Positions 37,874-46,930 are shown, counted from the first letter of the stretch. The stretch: DNA of 64,000 nt from Candidatus Thorarchaeota archaeon (GCA_016933575.1 JAFGAR010000088.1:186001-250000), one strand, 5' to 3'. Translations and numbers: made by a program. The notes: a model not told the origin generated them from the letters alone.

Positions 37874-38185
37874 ATGACTCAAAGAGCAAGAATTCGATTA
37901 TCAAGCACGAGTACAGAACATCTGGATGGAGTCTGTAATCAAATCAAGAGAATTACACGAAAGACAGGTGTCCGTATGGCAGGCCCTATTCCCTTGCCTA
38001 CACGGAGAATGGTAATTCCTACTCGAAAGACTCCATGTGGTCAAGGTTCCGAGTCATGGGATAAATGGGAAATGAGAGTACATAAACGTCTCATTGATAT
38101 CGATGCTGATGAACGGGCTATTAGACAAATAATGCGTGTAAGAATTCCTGATTCGGTATATATTGAGATTGAGTTAACCGGGTAG
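37874..38185 (+). CDS. rps10: 30S ribosomal protein S10
   Basis: A 103-residue uS10 (typical archaeal length about 102). [20 protein letters not shown], then [20 protein letters not shown] and the conserved tail are clear. ATG at 37874 has GAGTGATT just upstream; a longer form from 37769 would add 35 residues absent from the family. In many archaea S10 follows EF-1 alpha, but here it is followed by glmS and stands apart from other ribosomal genes. Confidence 0.95.
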   Translation: MTQRARIRLSSTSTEHLDGVCNQIKRITRKTGVRMAGPIPLPTRRMVIPTRKTPCGQGSESWDKWEMRVHKRLIDIDADERAIRQIMRVRIPDSVYIEIELTG

Positions 38186-38267
38186 ATTAGTGCGTTTCTA
38201 TCCAAATACAAAGCCTTTTTGCATGATTATACAACGCTTACTTATTCTGCCTTGAGGAATCTTACCT

Positions 38268-40094
38268 ATGTGCGGTATAATTGGTGTTGTGCAGAAACGA
38301 GGAGATGTCGCTCCATTTCTACATCAAGCCCTAAAACGACTTGAGTATAGAGGGTACGATTCGGTTGGAGTGACAACCATTGCAGATGGAAGATTACATA
38401 TTAAAAAAGAGAAAGGCAAAATCGAAGAAGTCCATAGAAAATTAAATCTTGATGAAATGCCTGGATCCATGGGCATTGGACACACTCGTTGGGCAACTCA
38501 TGGAATCCCATCCATGCTTAACTCGCATCCTCATTTTGATTGTTCAGGAAAAATTGCAGTGGTTCATAATGGGGTAATTGATAATTTTATGGAACTGAGA
38601 GCAGAGCTACGTGAAAAAGGTCACAAACTTCAATCAGAAACCGATACTGAGGTCATCCCACACCTGATTGAGGATTTTATGAGAGATGGTATGGATTTAG
38701 TACACGCAGTCAGAGAAACAACAAAACGGATTCAAGGCACATATGCAATTGTAGCAATGAGTACAAATGCTGAAGAAAATTATCTTGTCTGTACAAGAGA
38801 TGGAAATCCTCTTGTCATTGGCAGGAAAAAGGACGTGTCATATGTATCTTCGGATATTCCAGCATTTTTACCCATGACGAATGATATGATACTTCTTCTT
38901 GATGGTGAAATTGCAAGCCTTTCAGCTGATGGTATAAAAATTGAAAAAATATCGGATGAAAGTGAAGTACATCGAGATAGTATCAGAATCAGCTGGACCG
39001 CGGATCAAGCTCAAAAAAGTGGTTATCCTCATTTTATGCTCAAGGAGATTCATGAACAGCCTGACGCGATTCGAAACACCTTAAGACTCAGAAGTGAAGT
39101 GATTAGAGAAGCTGCAGAGATAATAAATTCATCAGAACGCATCTTCATGCTAGCGATGGGGACATCAGGGCATGCTGCAAGAGCTGGAAGACATATGTTC
39201 TCTTCGATTGCTGGAATACTTCCAGTGTTCGAACTTGCAAGTGACTTTTCGGATACTGTCTATGGCGCCTTATCAGACAAAGACTGTATAATTGCAATAA
39301 CTCAATCAGGAGAAACTACGGATACAATATCTGCGGTGAAGTATGCAAAGGAACATGGAGCAAAAATAATAGCTATCACAAATGTTGTAGGAAGTTCGAT
39401 AACAAGGCTAGCAGATCATACTATATTGACTCAAGCTGGTCCGGAGATTGGAGTGGCGGCTACGAAGACTTTCATGGTACAATTGACCTCCCTAGCACTT
39501 CTTGCTCTAAGCGTGGGAGAACTAACAGGCTTTGCTGATTCAAGAGTTATTAAGACAAAACGTGAGTTCTTGGAAAAACTACCTGACATTATTTCTGACA
39601 CAATTTCAAGGAATGAAGAACCAGCCAGAAGACTAGCAGGCCAAATATATGATAAACCAAGTCTCCTCTTCTTGGGAAGAGGAGTATCCATGGCTACTGC
39701 AGAAGAGGGTGCTCTCAAACTCAAAGAGATAGCCTATAATCATGCTGAAGCATATTCTGCAGGAGAGTCAAAACATGGTCCAATTGCTCTGGTTCAAAAT
39801 GATTATCCTGTGATATTTGTGGTTCCAAATGATGAAACCCGTAGTAGAATGATAGGTAATATTATGGAAATGAAGGCAAGAGGAGCCCTTGTAATCTCTG
39901 TAATATCAAAGGATGACAAGGAACTAGAGAGCCTTTCTAATCATATCTTTACTATTCCATGGGATATAGAACCTGAGTTCTCTACAATGGCATTCATAAT
40001 TCCGCTTCAACTCTTTAGCTATTATATGGCGTTAAGAAAAGGATATGATCCAGATAAACCACGCAACTTGGCAAAATCAGTGACAGTACTTTAG
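38268..40094 (+). CDS. glmS: Glutamine-fructose-6-phosphate aminotransferase
   Basis: A 608-residue GlmS that makes glucosamine-6-phosphate from fructose-6-phosphate and glutamine, the entry to amino-sugar and N-glycan precursors. Cys2 (MCGIIG) is the glutaminase nucleophile, with GHTRWATHG and SETDTEV further on. Two SIS domains follow (MGTSGHAARAG, ITQSGETTDT, GRGVSMATAEEGALKLKE), and the C-terminus is KSVTVL. Full length. No glmS ribozyme-like structure was looked for in detail in the short leader. Confidence 0.96.
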   Translation: MCGIIGVVQKRGDVAPFLHQALKRLEYRGYDSVGVTTIADGRLHIKKEKGKIEEVHRKLNLDEMPGSMGIGHTRWATHGIPSMLNSHPHFDCSGKIAVVHNGVIDNFMELRAELREKGHKLQSETDTEVIPHLIEDFMRDGMDLVHAVRETTKRIQGTYAIVAMSTNAEENYLVCTRDGNPLVIGRKKDVSYVSSDIPAFLPMTNDMILLLDGEIASLSADGIKIEKISDESEVHRDSIRISWTADQAQKSGYPHFMLKEIHEQPDAIRNTLRLRSEVIREAAEIINSSERIFMLAMGTSGHAARAGRHMFSSIAGILPVFELASDFSDTVYGALSDKDCIIAITQSGETTDTISAVKYAKEHGAKIIAITNVVGSSITRLADHTILTQAGPEIGVAATKTFMVQLTSLALLALSVGELTGFADSRVIKTKREFLEKLPDIISDTISRNEEPARRLAGQIYDKPSLLFLGRGVSMATAEEGALKLKEIAYNHAEAYSAGESKHGPIALVQNDYPVIFVVPNDETRSRMIGNIMEMKARGALVISVISKDDKELESLSNHIFTIPWDIEPEFSTMAFIIPLQLFSYYMALRKGYDPDKPRNLAKSVTVL

Positions 40095-40143
40095 GGACTT
40101 TATATCCTCTGTTATAGATAGATAATTGTAAGAGGAATAACAA

Positions 40144-40392
40144 ATGCCTTTCTATCTTCTAAGCCCTCTATCGGACTTTGCCAATCTCATTGCAGGATAT
40201 TTAATGGAGATATGGGACTTTCTCATTTTTATTGGAAATATCTCATCTTTCATCATTGTATTGATAGGAGCAATTCTCTGGTTTACAGACGTTAATGCAA
40301 AGAGAGGGAAAGGGTTAGTCTTGGGAGGCGTTCTTCTTGCAATAACTGTTCAATATTTCGTATTCTTCCCACCAGCTTTCACGTTCTTCTGA
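40144..40392 (+). CDS. Small two-helix membrane protein
   Basis: An 82-residue hydrophobic protein. Membrane segments are at about residues 26-47 (FLIFIGNISSFIIVLIGAIL) and 60-78, joined by a short charged loop (DVNAKRGKG). ATG at 40144 follows an AGAGG stretch. It lies 50 bases after glmS and is convergent with the aminotransferase-like gene. I do not recognise it; the size and two-helix hairpin recall VirB2/TrbC-type pilins, but no motif supports this. Confidence 0.55.
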   Translation: MPFYLLSPLSDFANLIAGYLMEIWDFLIFIGNISSFIIVLIGAILWFTDVNAKRGKGLVLGGVLLAITVQYFVFFPPAFTFF

Positions 40393-40406
40393 TATCTCGT
40401 AGAGAG

Positions 40407-41621
40407 TCACATCAAATCTTTTGAAATGATTGTTAGAGTATCAGTAAGACGATCAATATCTTCAATTGAATTGTAAGCATGAACAGATGCTTGAATTAAT
40501 CCGTCAAGTGATATTGATTGAATAAGTGGATGAGCACAAATGAGACCGCTTCTTACAGCAATATTTGACTCATCAAGAAATAATGCTATATCATGACAAC
40601 CAATTTCAGAAGAATCGCCAAGATTGAATCCAACGATTGTGGTTTCATTATTGGGTCGACCATAGAGTGTTAGAGTATCAATCTCTTCAAGCCGTTGTCG
40701 CATATAGTTTACCAGCTGTGTGATGTATTTTGTCATTCCATTTGCATGCAGATTGGTGAGATAATTTATAGAAGCACCCAAACCTGCTATTGCTGGAACA
40801 TTGATATAACCAGATTCGAACTTATCAGGTTGAAGAGCAATTTCATAGGATTTCCCTACTACATTTGAAACTGAGGAACCGCCAAGAATACCAGGTATAT
40901 GGTTTCTTTCGATAGACGGATTGATCCATTGAACTGTCAGTCCTGGTGGAGCCATTAGACCGATATTTGCGGAGAAGACGAGAATATCGCAATCAAGATG
41001 AATTGGGGACTTTTCTGTAATACCAACAGATCTTGTTGCATCTGTTAACAGAAGAGCATCATGCGAATGTACAACTTCTGCAATTTTTGATACAGGGTTT
41101 CTTGTACCAATTCCAGGAACTATATGACTGACAGCGACAATTCCAGTTCTCTCATTGACCATATCTTCAAGTGAAGATAATGAAACAGCTCCATCATCTT
41201 CGATTGGTACGATATCCACTTCGATATTCAGAACTTCAGCGGATCGTAATAATGAAACTAAGACTGAGTTTTCCTCGCCTTGAGAGATAGCAATTCTATC
41301 TTTCTTCTTTTGCTTCCAATCATATCCATATATCAGAGAAGCAATTGATGAAGGTATAGACTTTTGAAATGATAAAGAGGCTGGTTCTGCTTCAAGAAAT
41401 TGAGACAAGGATTTTCGAGTGTTTTCAACAATAGTACTACCTTGGATAGCTAGCTTGTGAGCTCCTTTTCTTGCGGAAGATACTATTTTATCAAGGAAGT
41501 ATGTTGTTGCTTGGATAGAAGTTCGAGGAACAAGTGTCGTACTTGCAGAATCTAAATAGACAAGATCTGGAATCTTCTCGAAGACACCAAAGTCTGATTT
41601 GATATCCAATTTAGCTGTCAT
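40407..41621 (-). CDS. Class V aminotransferase/cysteine desulfurase homologue lacking the PLP lysine
   Basis: A 404-residue protein with the SufS/NifS-like fold: VYLDSASTTLVP at the start, the PLP-phosphate/ring region LLTDATRSVG (Asp194), and a Cys loop RSGLICAHP (Cys about 361). At the position where cysteine desulfurases read SGHK, this protein reads SANI (217-220), so the Schiff-base Lys is replaced by Ile and the stacking His by Asn. It is therefore probably not a normal PLP enzyme, or it serves a non-catalytic role. The frame is intact and codon use looks normal. Confidence 0.8.
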   Translation of the reverse strand: MTAKLDIKSDFGVFEKIPDLVYLDSASTTLVPRTSIQATTYFLDKIVSSARKGAHKLAIQGSTIVENTRKSLSQFLEAEPASLSFQKSIPSSIASLIYGYDWKQKKKDRIAISQGEENSVLVSLLRSAEVLNIEVDIVPIEDDGAVSLSSLEDMVNERTGIVAVSHIVPGIGTRNPVSKIAEVVHSHDALLLTDATRSVGITEKSPIHLDCDILVFSANIGLMAPPGLTVQWINPSIERNHIPGILGGSSVSNVVGKSYEIALQPDKFESGYINVPAIAGLGASINYLTNLHANGMTKYITQLVNYMRQRLEEIDTLTLYGRPNNETTIVGFNLGDSSEIGCHDIALFLDESNIAVRSGLICAHPLIQSISLDGLIQASVHAYNSIEDIDRLTDTLTIISKDLM

Positions 41622-41677
41622 TATAGTCTATTGTTGAATAAACTGCTTTAATACCATACTATATTCATTCGAGATTG

Positions 41678-42670
41678 ATGACTTTCCCAACTAATCTTGT
41701 TGAGGGGTTTTTCCTCATCACTTCGGACAATCTAATCTTTGAAGTAAAAGGATCAATACACCCGCCAGATCGTGTCATAGCTTATGTAAGATACGTCCCT
41801 AAGTGTGCTGGTAGCACTAGTTACCAAAAGGTGTATGATTTGAGAGAGAGAGAGAGTTATTTGAAAAGTAAATTTCCGAATTATTTGTGGTACAGTGGGG
41901 TACATGGGAGAATCTTACAGTCAGTGTCATATGATAGAATCAAGAAGATATTCAATCCTGTTGAAAAAATATCTCAAATGAAGAAGAATTTTGTAAGTCT
42001 ATCAGATATTGGACAAACAACTATTATGCTAACCAATAGATTGTTGGAATTCACAGGTATCTCAGAAACCAGCATCGGGGTCACAGGTTCTCAACTGGTA
42101 GATTTAGCAAGCAAGAAATCTGATATCGATATTGTGATTTATGGTGAAGATGTTTGTCGTGGCTTCTATGACCAACTAGCAAATAGCTATAATTTGATTC
42201 CTGGGATTAAAGAGTATTCGGGCTCATTGTTGGATAAACACTTGAAGTTTAGATGGAGAAATTTGATTAATCACAGGAAAATTCTAAGAGAGATAGAAAG
42301 AAAAAAGAAATTGCAAGGTATTTTTGAGGGGAGAGAGTTCTTCATCCGATTAGTTAGGTTTCCTGAAGATGTTGATGAAGTATATGGACTCAAAAAATAT
42401 GAGTTGTTGGAACCTTGTGAAATTACAGGAATCATCACCGATGATTCAGATTCTATATTTTCTCCCTGCAGCTATCAGGTTGAGTCATTAGAAAGGCCTA
42501 ATCTGAAAAGACTAGTCAGTTTTCGAGGAAGGTTTACCGAGCAGGTTTCGAAAGGAGATTCAGTTAGAGCAAGAGGACGACTTGAAAGAGTGATTAATAA
42601 CAAATCTGGAGAGTCCTTCGATCAACTTGTACTAGGTGAGAGTTCTTCTGACTATCTGATGCCCTTCTGA
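41678..42670 (+). CDS. Predicted nucleotidyltransferase (COG2413-like)
   Basis: An approximately 330-residue archaeal protein with a Pol-beta-type minimal nucleotidyltransferase motif in the middle (VTGSQLVDLASKKSDIDIVIYG; Gly-Ser, then Asp-x-Asp). The N-terminal third (VIAYVRYVPKCAG) and the C-terminal OB-like tail (LVSFRGRFTEQVSKGDSVRARG) flank it. The family is annotated only as predicted nucleotidyltransferase. It borders the ORB-containing intergenic region. ATG at 41678 is preferred over TTG at 41675. Confidence 0.72.
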   Translation: MTFPTNLVEGFFLITSDNLIFEVKGSIHPPDRVIAYVRYVPKCAGSTSYQKVYDLRERESYLKSKFPNYLWYSGVHGRILQSVSYDRIKKIFNPVEKISQMKKNFVSLSDIGQTTIMLTNRLLEFTGISETSIGVTGSQLVDLASKKSDIDIVIYGEDVCRGFYDQLANSYNLIPGIKEYSGSLLDKHLKFRWRNLINHRKILREIERKKKLQGIFEGREFFIRLVRFPEDVDEVYGLKKYELLEPCEITGIITDDSDSIFSPCSYQVESLERPNLKRLVSFRGRFTEQVSKGDSVRARGRLERVINNKSGESFDQLVLGESSSDYLMPF

Positions 42671-42699
42671 TTTTCACATAGTCACTTCATCAACAACAG

Positions 42700-42738
42700 T
42701 TCACAATATATTCCTGTGAATGGCGCCAATATTGTGAA
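42700..42738. repeat. 10-bp inverted repeat in origin-like region A
   Basis: TTCACAATAT and ATATTGTGAA are perfect inverted arms separated by 19 bases that include GGCGCC. Each arm carries the TGTGAA word repeated elsewhere in this gap. Confidence 0.55.
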
Positions 42739-42818
42739 TACTCTGGAAAAATCAGCGTTTTGAGTGCTTATTCTAGAAAATTTGACAATGATATATCTCC
42801 TTATACCTGTGAATAGAC

Positions 42819-42842
42819 ACACCCCTTCGTTTCCAGTGGAAC
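42819..42842 (-). other. ORB-like element A
   Basis: On the minus strand it starts GTTCCACTGGAAACGAAGGG and continues with GTGT. This matches the archaeal origin recognition box: a short dyad (TTCCA..TGGAA) followed by AAC and a G-string. Orc1/Cdc6 is expected to bind here. Confidence 0.7.
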
Positions 42843-43124
42843 TAAGTAATTGGACATATGAAATCCTTATGGACTTATTCACATATCCCATAATTTAGTG
42901 AATGATAAAAAGACTGGAGAATTATCTTATTTTTGGTAATAGGGCTCTCATAATGCTTTTTTATCATTTATGAGATGTCACAGGACGTGAGCACATAATA
43001 TACGGAGCGGACGTGTTCTATATGTTAGCAGACGCACTATGTAGCTCTTATCTTGGTATATCTAATTCACATACTCACACTTATTTGGAATGTACGAGTA
43101 GTCTATTGTGAATGAATTGTTTAG

Positions 43125-43781
43125 ATGGTATACTCTAAAGGTGAAAAGAAATTGAATGATGGAGACCGCACTAACAAGATCTATGAGTTTACCTATAGTT
43201 CTGCACCAGGTCTCCGGGAGATTTTTCAATGTAAATATGTAAGCCCGAGTGAAGCTCTTAACAGATTTAGTAAGATACTTTCCTTGACTGAATCGCCCTT
43301 TGATTTCAAAATTGTTGTGTCAGATGAAACAATGGGAGAAGAATCTAGTTTTCAGGTAAAAGGTGGGAGTATTGAAGAGATGTTCGCTAAGTTCAAAGTC
43401 TTTCTGGAAACAAGCACTGGGTTCACCTTTGAAGATGTTGTAAGTGAAATACAAGATACTGATTATGATGAAGCACGATTTGATACTATGAGTAATTATG
43501 AAAAGATGCAGCTAATCATCTATGCATCTTTTAAACATGGGAAATTTTCATCATTGGATGTGGCAGAAATATATGAGGATTCATTCAATGAAGACCTACC
43601 GAAGAGTACTGCTTCGACATATCTAGCTAGAATGTGGAATAACGGAAAAGGGCATTTGGAACGGTATGGAAATCGATCTGGATACACCTATCGACTCAAA
43701 ACAGAACTAAAGGAAGTTCAAAAAGAAACAGATAGGGCAGAAGAGCTTCTTGCAGCAATCCAGATGCGAGTCCGCGATTAG
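43125..43781 (+). CDS. Winged-helix protein beside the ORB region
   Basis: A 218-residue protein that I do not recognise. Residues about 1-115 form a mixed alpha/beta domain (FDFKIVVSDETMGEESSFQV). Residues about 122-195 are a winged helix (KMQLIIYASFKHGKFSSLDV, then KSTASTYLARMWNNGKGHLE with the wing GYTYRL), and the tail is a helix. It starts right after the ORB and TGTGAAT repeat region, so it may bind that region. In Sulfolobus one origin is linked to a winged-helix initiator (WhiP), a suggestive but unproven parallel. Confidence 0.65.
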   Translation: MVYSKGEKKLNDGDRTNKIYEFTYSSAPGLREIFQCKYVSPSEALNRFSKILSLTESPFDFKIVVSDETMGEESSFQVKGGSIEEMFAKFKVFLETSTGFTFEDVVSEIQDTDYDEARFDTMSNYEKMQLIIYASFKHGKFSSLDVAEIYEDSFNEDLPKSTASTYLARMWNNGKGHLERYGNRSGYTYRLKTELKEVQKETDRAEELLAAIQMRVRD

Positions 43782-43809
43782 TCTATTTTATAATAGCTCC
43801 TCTGCATTT

Positions 43810-43826
43810 GTATTTGTTGTATTACA
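43810..43826 (+). repeat. Phased heptad site 1
   Basis: GTATTTGTTGTATTACA: two GTATT-words starting nine bases apart, in the gap between convergent genes. An identical 17-mer lies at 46552. Confidence 0.6.
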
Positions 43827-45138
43827 AATCCATAGTATGTTCTTCAAGTGCGATATCTAGACCAGCGAGCTCTTCAAGAATTGGTTCATAAATCTCTGGA
43901 ATGATTGGTCGATATACTCCTGTAAGATTTATTCTTCCTTCGAGTATCATTCTACTGGCAATAGCCACTGGAAGTGCAACAGTTCGTGACATAGAACTAT
44001 CTCCGTTAGGAATACCATAGTCAATGAGGGTTGAGGTGATTTTTTGCTTCTTTCCAGGATATTCCACAATGAACTCATGATGCATGACAATCATATCACG
44101 CTCGCCAGGTGTGTATTGCATCTTCTCTTCGAACAAATGGCAGAGTGCGTCGAGTCTCGTGTTTATACCTGATGGAATCAGTCTTTCTTCAAATAGTCCT
44201 AACCATTCAAGACGTGTAATAATTTGGTGATTAATATCAATTTTACAGAATTTTGCCACTGCTTCTTTGATGTCATTGCTTCCTGCAGATGTCAATTCCT
44301 GAATCATTGCGGCATATGTTATCCCATCTAAAGATCGTTCTTCAATATCGAGCAGACCTAAATCAGCAATTTTATCGAGCGTTTCACACCAACCAACATT
44401 TCTGAATGTACCTCTAAGCATGGTCTTTGTTTCTGGAATGTTGTAAATGTCAATGTAGGACATACTGTCTCGATTAGGATACCCTTCGAATGTACCGATT
44501 CCAGGGACCTCCATGAGTTCATAGTTTTCGAAGAGCTCAGCTCCAGGTATTTTGACATCTTTACCATCACGGAGGAAATGAGCATCGTTTCTCCCAGCAA
44601 GAAGAACACCCCGAGGACTCCATGATAGTTTGTATCCATAGGGATTGTTGTTCGAATCGGGTGCAGGGAGTCCACCTGTAAAAGATGTGAAGCTTGCAAT
44701 TTTTCCGCCATTATCATGAACATTGTCAATGATTTTCATAGCGCTCATGTGATCTATACCAGGATCAACACCGCATTCATTGAGCAATAAAACACCTGCA
44801 GACTTTGCGTCTTTCTCTAGAGCTTTCATCTCATCTGAAATATAAGAAGTGGTACAGAATGGTTTCTTGTGTTTAATTGCAACTTTTGCAGCTTTCACAT
44901 GGTATGTGTATGGAAGAAGAGAACAGACAAGATCAACCTTTGCAGTTAGTTCCTCGAGAAGATTATCATCTTTTGCGATATTGAAAGCAAGAGCTTCAGC
45001 ATTTTCACAGCCCTTAATCAGACGTTCAGCCTTCTCCTTTGTTCTACTAGCAACCAATACATGGAAGCCGTTCTCACTCAAATAGTGGATATAAGGACGG
45101 GCTACAAGCCCGGCACCTAGACAGAGTACTTTTTTCAT
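43822..45138 (-). CDS. Saccharopine dehydrogenase (glutamate-forming, SDH/LYS9-like)
   Basis: A 438-residue enzyme with an N-terminal Rossmann fold (VLCLGAGLVARPYIHYL) and the saccharopine-dehydrogenase C-terminal domain (GGLPAPDSNNNPYGYKLSWSP is diagnostic). It converts saccharopine to glutamate and aminoadipate semialdehyde in lysine degradation, or runs the reverse in biosynthesis. It overlaps the upstream lysine-ketoglutarate reductase by four bases (ATGA); the two together correspond to the fused eukaryotic AASS protein. Confidence 0.88.
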   Translation of the reverse strand: MKKVLCLGAGLVARPYIHYLSENGFHVLVASRTKEKAERLIKGCENAEALAFNIAKDDNLLEELTAKVDLVCSLLPYTYHVKAAKVAIKHKKPFCTTSYISDEMKALEKDAKSAGVLLLNECGVDPGIDHMSAMKIIDNVHDNGGKIASFTSFTGGLPAPDSNNNPYGYKLSWSPRGVLLAGRNDAHFLRDGKDVKIPGAELFENYELMEVPGIGTFEGYPNRDSMSYIDIYNIPETKTMLRGTFRNVGWCETLDKIADLGLLDIEERSLDGITYAAMIQELTSAGSNDIKEAVAKFCKIDINHQIITRLEWLGLFEERLIPSGINTRLDALCHLFEEKMQYTPGERDMIVMHHEFIVEYPGKKQKITSTLIDYGIPNGDSSMSRTVALPVAIASRMILEGRINLTGVYRPIIPEIYEPILEELAGLDIALEEHTMDL

Positions 45139-46457
45139 TTGGTTTTGTCCTCCCTCAATAGATACTCATTGAGATATTGATAACTCGGGGTTAGTTTTCC
45201 ACGATAAACAATAACTGCATCTTTTAGCTCCCTAGGCAGATTGACTTCATCAATAGAAGGAGCTTTAAAGTCAGCATTTGCAAAATCGGGAAGAAAACGG
45301 ATTAGTGTTTCACCAAAGGATGTTGATGATTCCCGCGGAAGTTCGCATGGGAGATTATCAACTGCCATGATAACAGGACCTTCTCCTATAACACCTGTTT
45401 CAGCACGATCTTCATCAATTATATAACAAAAAGCAGGTTTTCCGGGCGTAGTACACTTGACAGTGAACTCGATTGCACCTCCGACATCACATGAGATGTC
45501 ACCGATGACGCGGAGTTTTCGATTAGCTTCATTCCAATGCTTGCGAATAAAGTCCTTTGTTATCAGTCGTGGATATTTATCAGTCCAATAGATACAATTC
45601 ATGATAACTGTCATGTATTGAACATACTCATGAAACACGCCAGTGTAGTTTTTCTTCCCATTCTTGTAATAGTCCTGAAGATTAAAATCAGAGTTTGGAT
45701 CTTTTGGTTTCACTAGGTGCTCTTCTTTAAAGATGCATTTATACAAGAGATTCTGCTCTGGTTCAAGATTTGGCAAATCAGCAGGTTCCACTATTTTGTG
45801 TGGGAGAATGTCGAATATTTCTTGAGCTCCCCGCGACACGTTACCATAGCCTGCAAAACCAACTACAAACGGAATCAATTCCTTTGGAAGACCTTGTTCC
45901 TTAATCTGATTCCCGATACGTCCGAATTCTGCCTTAACAGCATCTAAGCCCTTTAGATCTAATGTAGATTTCATCTGTCTAAAGGGATTGGGGCTGATAC
46001 CCTCAAATTCAAGACGTTTTCCAAGAACACGAAAAGTATCAGAGATACCTGCCATTCCAGCCCAGTTTCCAAAGAATATCAAACGACGACCTTTGTCATC
46101 TGTAACTCGTTCATAATCAATCAGAGTGGCGCCTGTTTCTATAATATTCCGGAGTAGAGGCATATTGTACGCCTGCCCTTTGATAGTGTGGCTGAAGAAT
46201 ACATAGACTGCATCGCTCTCAAAGAATCCAATAGGCATTTCCTTGATTCCGAAAATTACAGGAACACCGCTTCCCTTCAAAGGTTTGATAGTTGCTCCAA
46301 CTTGCGCATATTCTTCTTCTGTAAAAGCGCGTTGATCATTGGGTTCAACAACGAAATCGATGCCGCTTTGTTCTCGCAAAAACTTGACTTGATCGGGTGT
46401 TAATGGAACTCGTGCTTCAAATGCTTTTTCTTCCTTACGTAAACCGATGCGGTTCAT
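45135..46457 (-). CDS. Lysine-ketoglutarate reductase (saccharopine-forming, LKR-like)
   Basis: A 440-residue protein of the alanine-dehydrogenase/PNT-like saccharopine dehydrogenase group, resembling the LKR half of eukaryotic AASS: IGLRKEEKAFEARVPLTPDQ at the start, FFSHTIKGQAYNMPLL, then a Rossmann region (VVGFAGYGNVSRGAQEIFD). It condenses lysine with 2-oxoglutarate to saccharopine using NADPH. GGAGGAAATTGC precedes ATG at 46457. The pair with the downstream SDH gene is translationally coupled. Site 2 of the phased heptads lies about 95 bases upstream. Confidence 0.88.
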   Translation of the reverse strand: MNRIGLRKEEKAFEARVPLTPDQVKFLREQSGIDFVVEPNDQRAFTEEEYAQVGATIKPLKGSGVPVIFGIKEMPIGFFESDAVYVFFSHTIKGQAYNMPLLRNIIETGATLIDYERVTDDKGRRLIFFGNWAGMAGISDTFRVLGKRLEFEGISPNPFRQMKSTLDLKGLDAVKAEFGRIGNQIKEQGLPKELIPFVVGFAGYGNVSRGAQEIFDILPHKIVEPADLPNLEPEQNLLYKCIFKEEHLVKPKDPNSDFNLQDYYKNGKKNYTGVFHEYVQYMTVIMNCIYWTDKYPRLITKDFIRKHWNEANRKLRVIGDISCDVGGAIEFTVKCTTPGKPAFCYIIDEDRAETGVIGEGPVIMAVDNLPCELPRESSTSFGETLIRFLPDFANADFKAPSIDEVNLPRELKDAVIVYRGKLTPSYQYLNEYLLREDKTK

Positions 46458-46551
46458 GCAATTTCCTCCAGAGCCAGATAATGACCGAAGCTGTTCTGAG
46501 GCTGCGAGCCAAGCTACTGACGCTTAACCTTTTCCCTGCCGGCCATGACCA

Positions 46552-46568
46552 GTATTTGTTGTATTACA
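46552..46568 (+). repeat. Phased heptad site 2
   Basis: The same 17-mer as site 1, between the divergent LKR gene and the small gene at 46616. Confidence 0.6.
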
Positions 46569-46582
46569 CAATTTGAAAATCA

Positions 46583-46594
46583 GAACATGTGTTC
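46583..46594. repeat. GAACATGTGTTC, near-copy of the 12-bp palindrome
   Basis: It differs from GAACACGTGTTC by one base. It lies just upstream of the small gene at 46616 and about 340 bases from the exact copy at 46919. Confidence 0.45.
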
Positions 46595-46615
46595 TTCAAT
46601 TTGGGTTTCAAGATA

Positions 46616-46912
46616 ATGTCAGCTACGTATCTCTATCTCTATGACTGTCGACGGGCAAGACAAACAAATGCACGTCGAGTTGCATTTACTAAGGAGCTCT
46701 ATGGGTATACATATACTTGGAAAACAAAATCAGGGGTTAGAGAAAAACGCAAGCCAGGTCTCTTGGATGAGTGTCTTGGAACTGAAGCTGTGGCGGACTC
46801 GGCAATTCTAGTACCTAATGAACACCGAACGATTTTTGACAGTCTGTTTTCGACCTATCAAGATATTCTCAAACTCAAAGTCTATGAAATTGTACAAGAG
46901 ATCTTTCAATGA
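46616..46912 (+). CDS. Small protein of unknown function beside the origin
   Basis: A 98-residue basic protein (YLYLYDCRRARQTNARRVAF, then YGYTYTWKTKSGVREKRKPG and DSAILVPNEHRTIFDSLFS). The pattern looks like a compact alpha/beta domain with many Arg/Lys, fit for nucleic-acid binding, but I recognise no family. ATG at 46616 is preferred over GTG at 46589. It ends seven bases before the GAACACGTGTTC palindrome that opens the origin region. Confidence 0.65.
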   Translation: MSATYLYLYDCRRARQTNARRVAFTKELYGYTYTWKTKSGVREKRKPGLLDECLGTEAVADSAILVPNEHRTIFDSLFSTYQDILKLKVYEIVQEIFQ

Positions 46913-46918
46913 GATTTG

Positions 46919-46930
46919 GAACACGTGTTC
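46919..46930. repeat. GAACACGTGTTC palindrome, copy 2
   Basis: A perfect 12-bp palindrome at the left edge of the putative origin, with TTTGG before it and TTAATCTCATG shortly after, as at 12969. Confidence 0.6.

Larger units (their letters stand above)
42671..43124. other. Origin-like intergenic region A (454 bp)
   Basis: There is no credible gene here. The region contains one ORB-like element at 42819-42842, a 10-bp inverted repeat at 42700-42738 and seven or so copies of the word TGTGAAT or its complement on both strands. It is AT-rich. The next gene, at 43125, encodes a winged-helix protein. It could be a second replication origin or a regulatory region for that gene. Confidence 0.5.

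Noticed and set aside
42682..42891. A 69-residue open frame on the minus strand across the ORB A region.
   Set aside because: It spans the ORB and the inverted repeats, has no domain pattern and an amino-acid make-up typical of chance translation.
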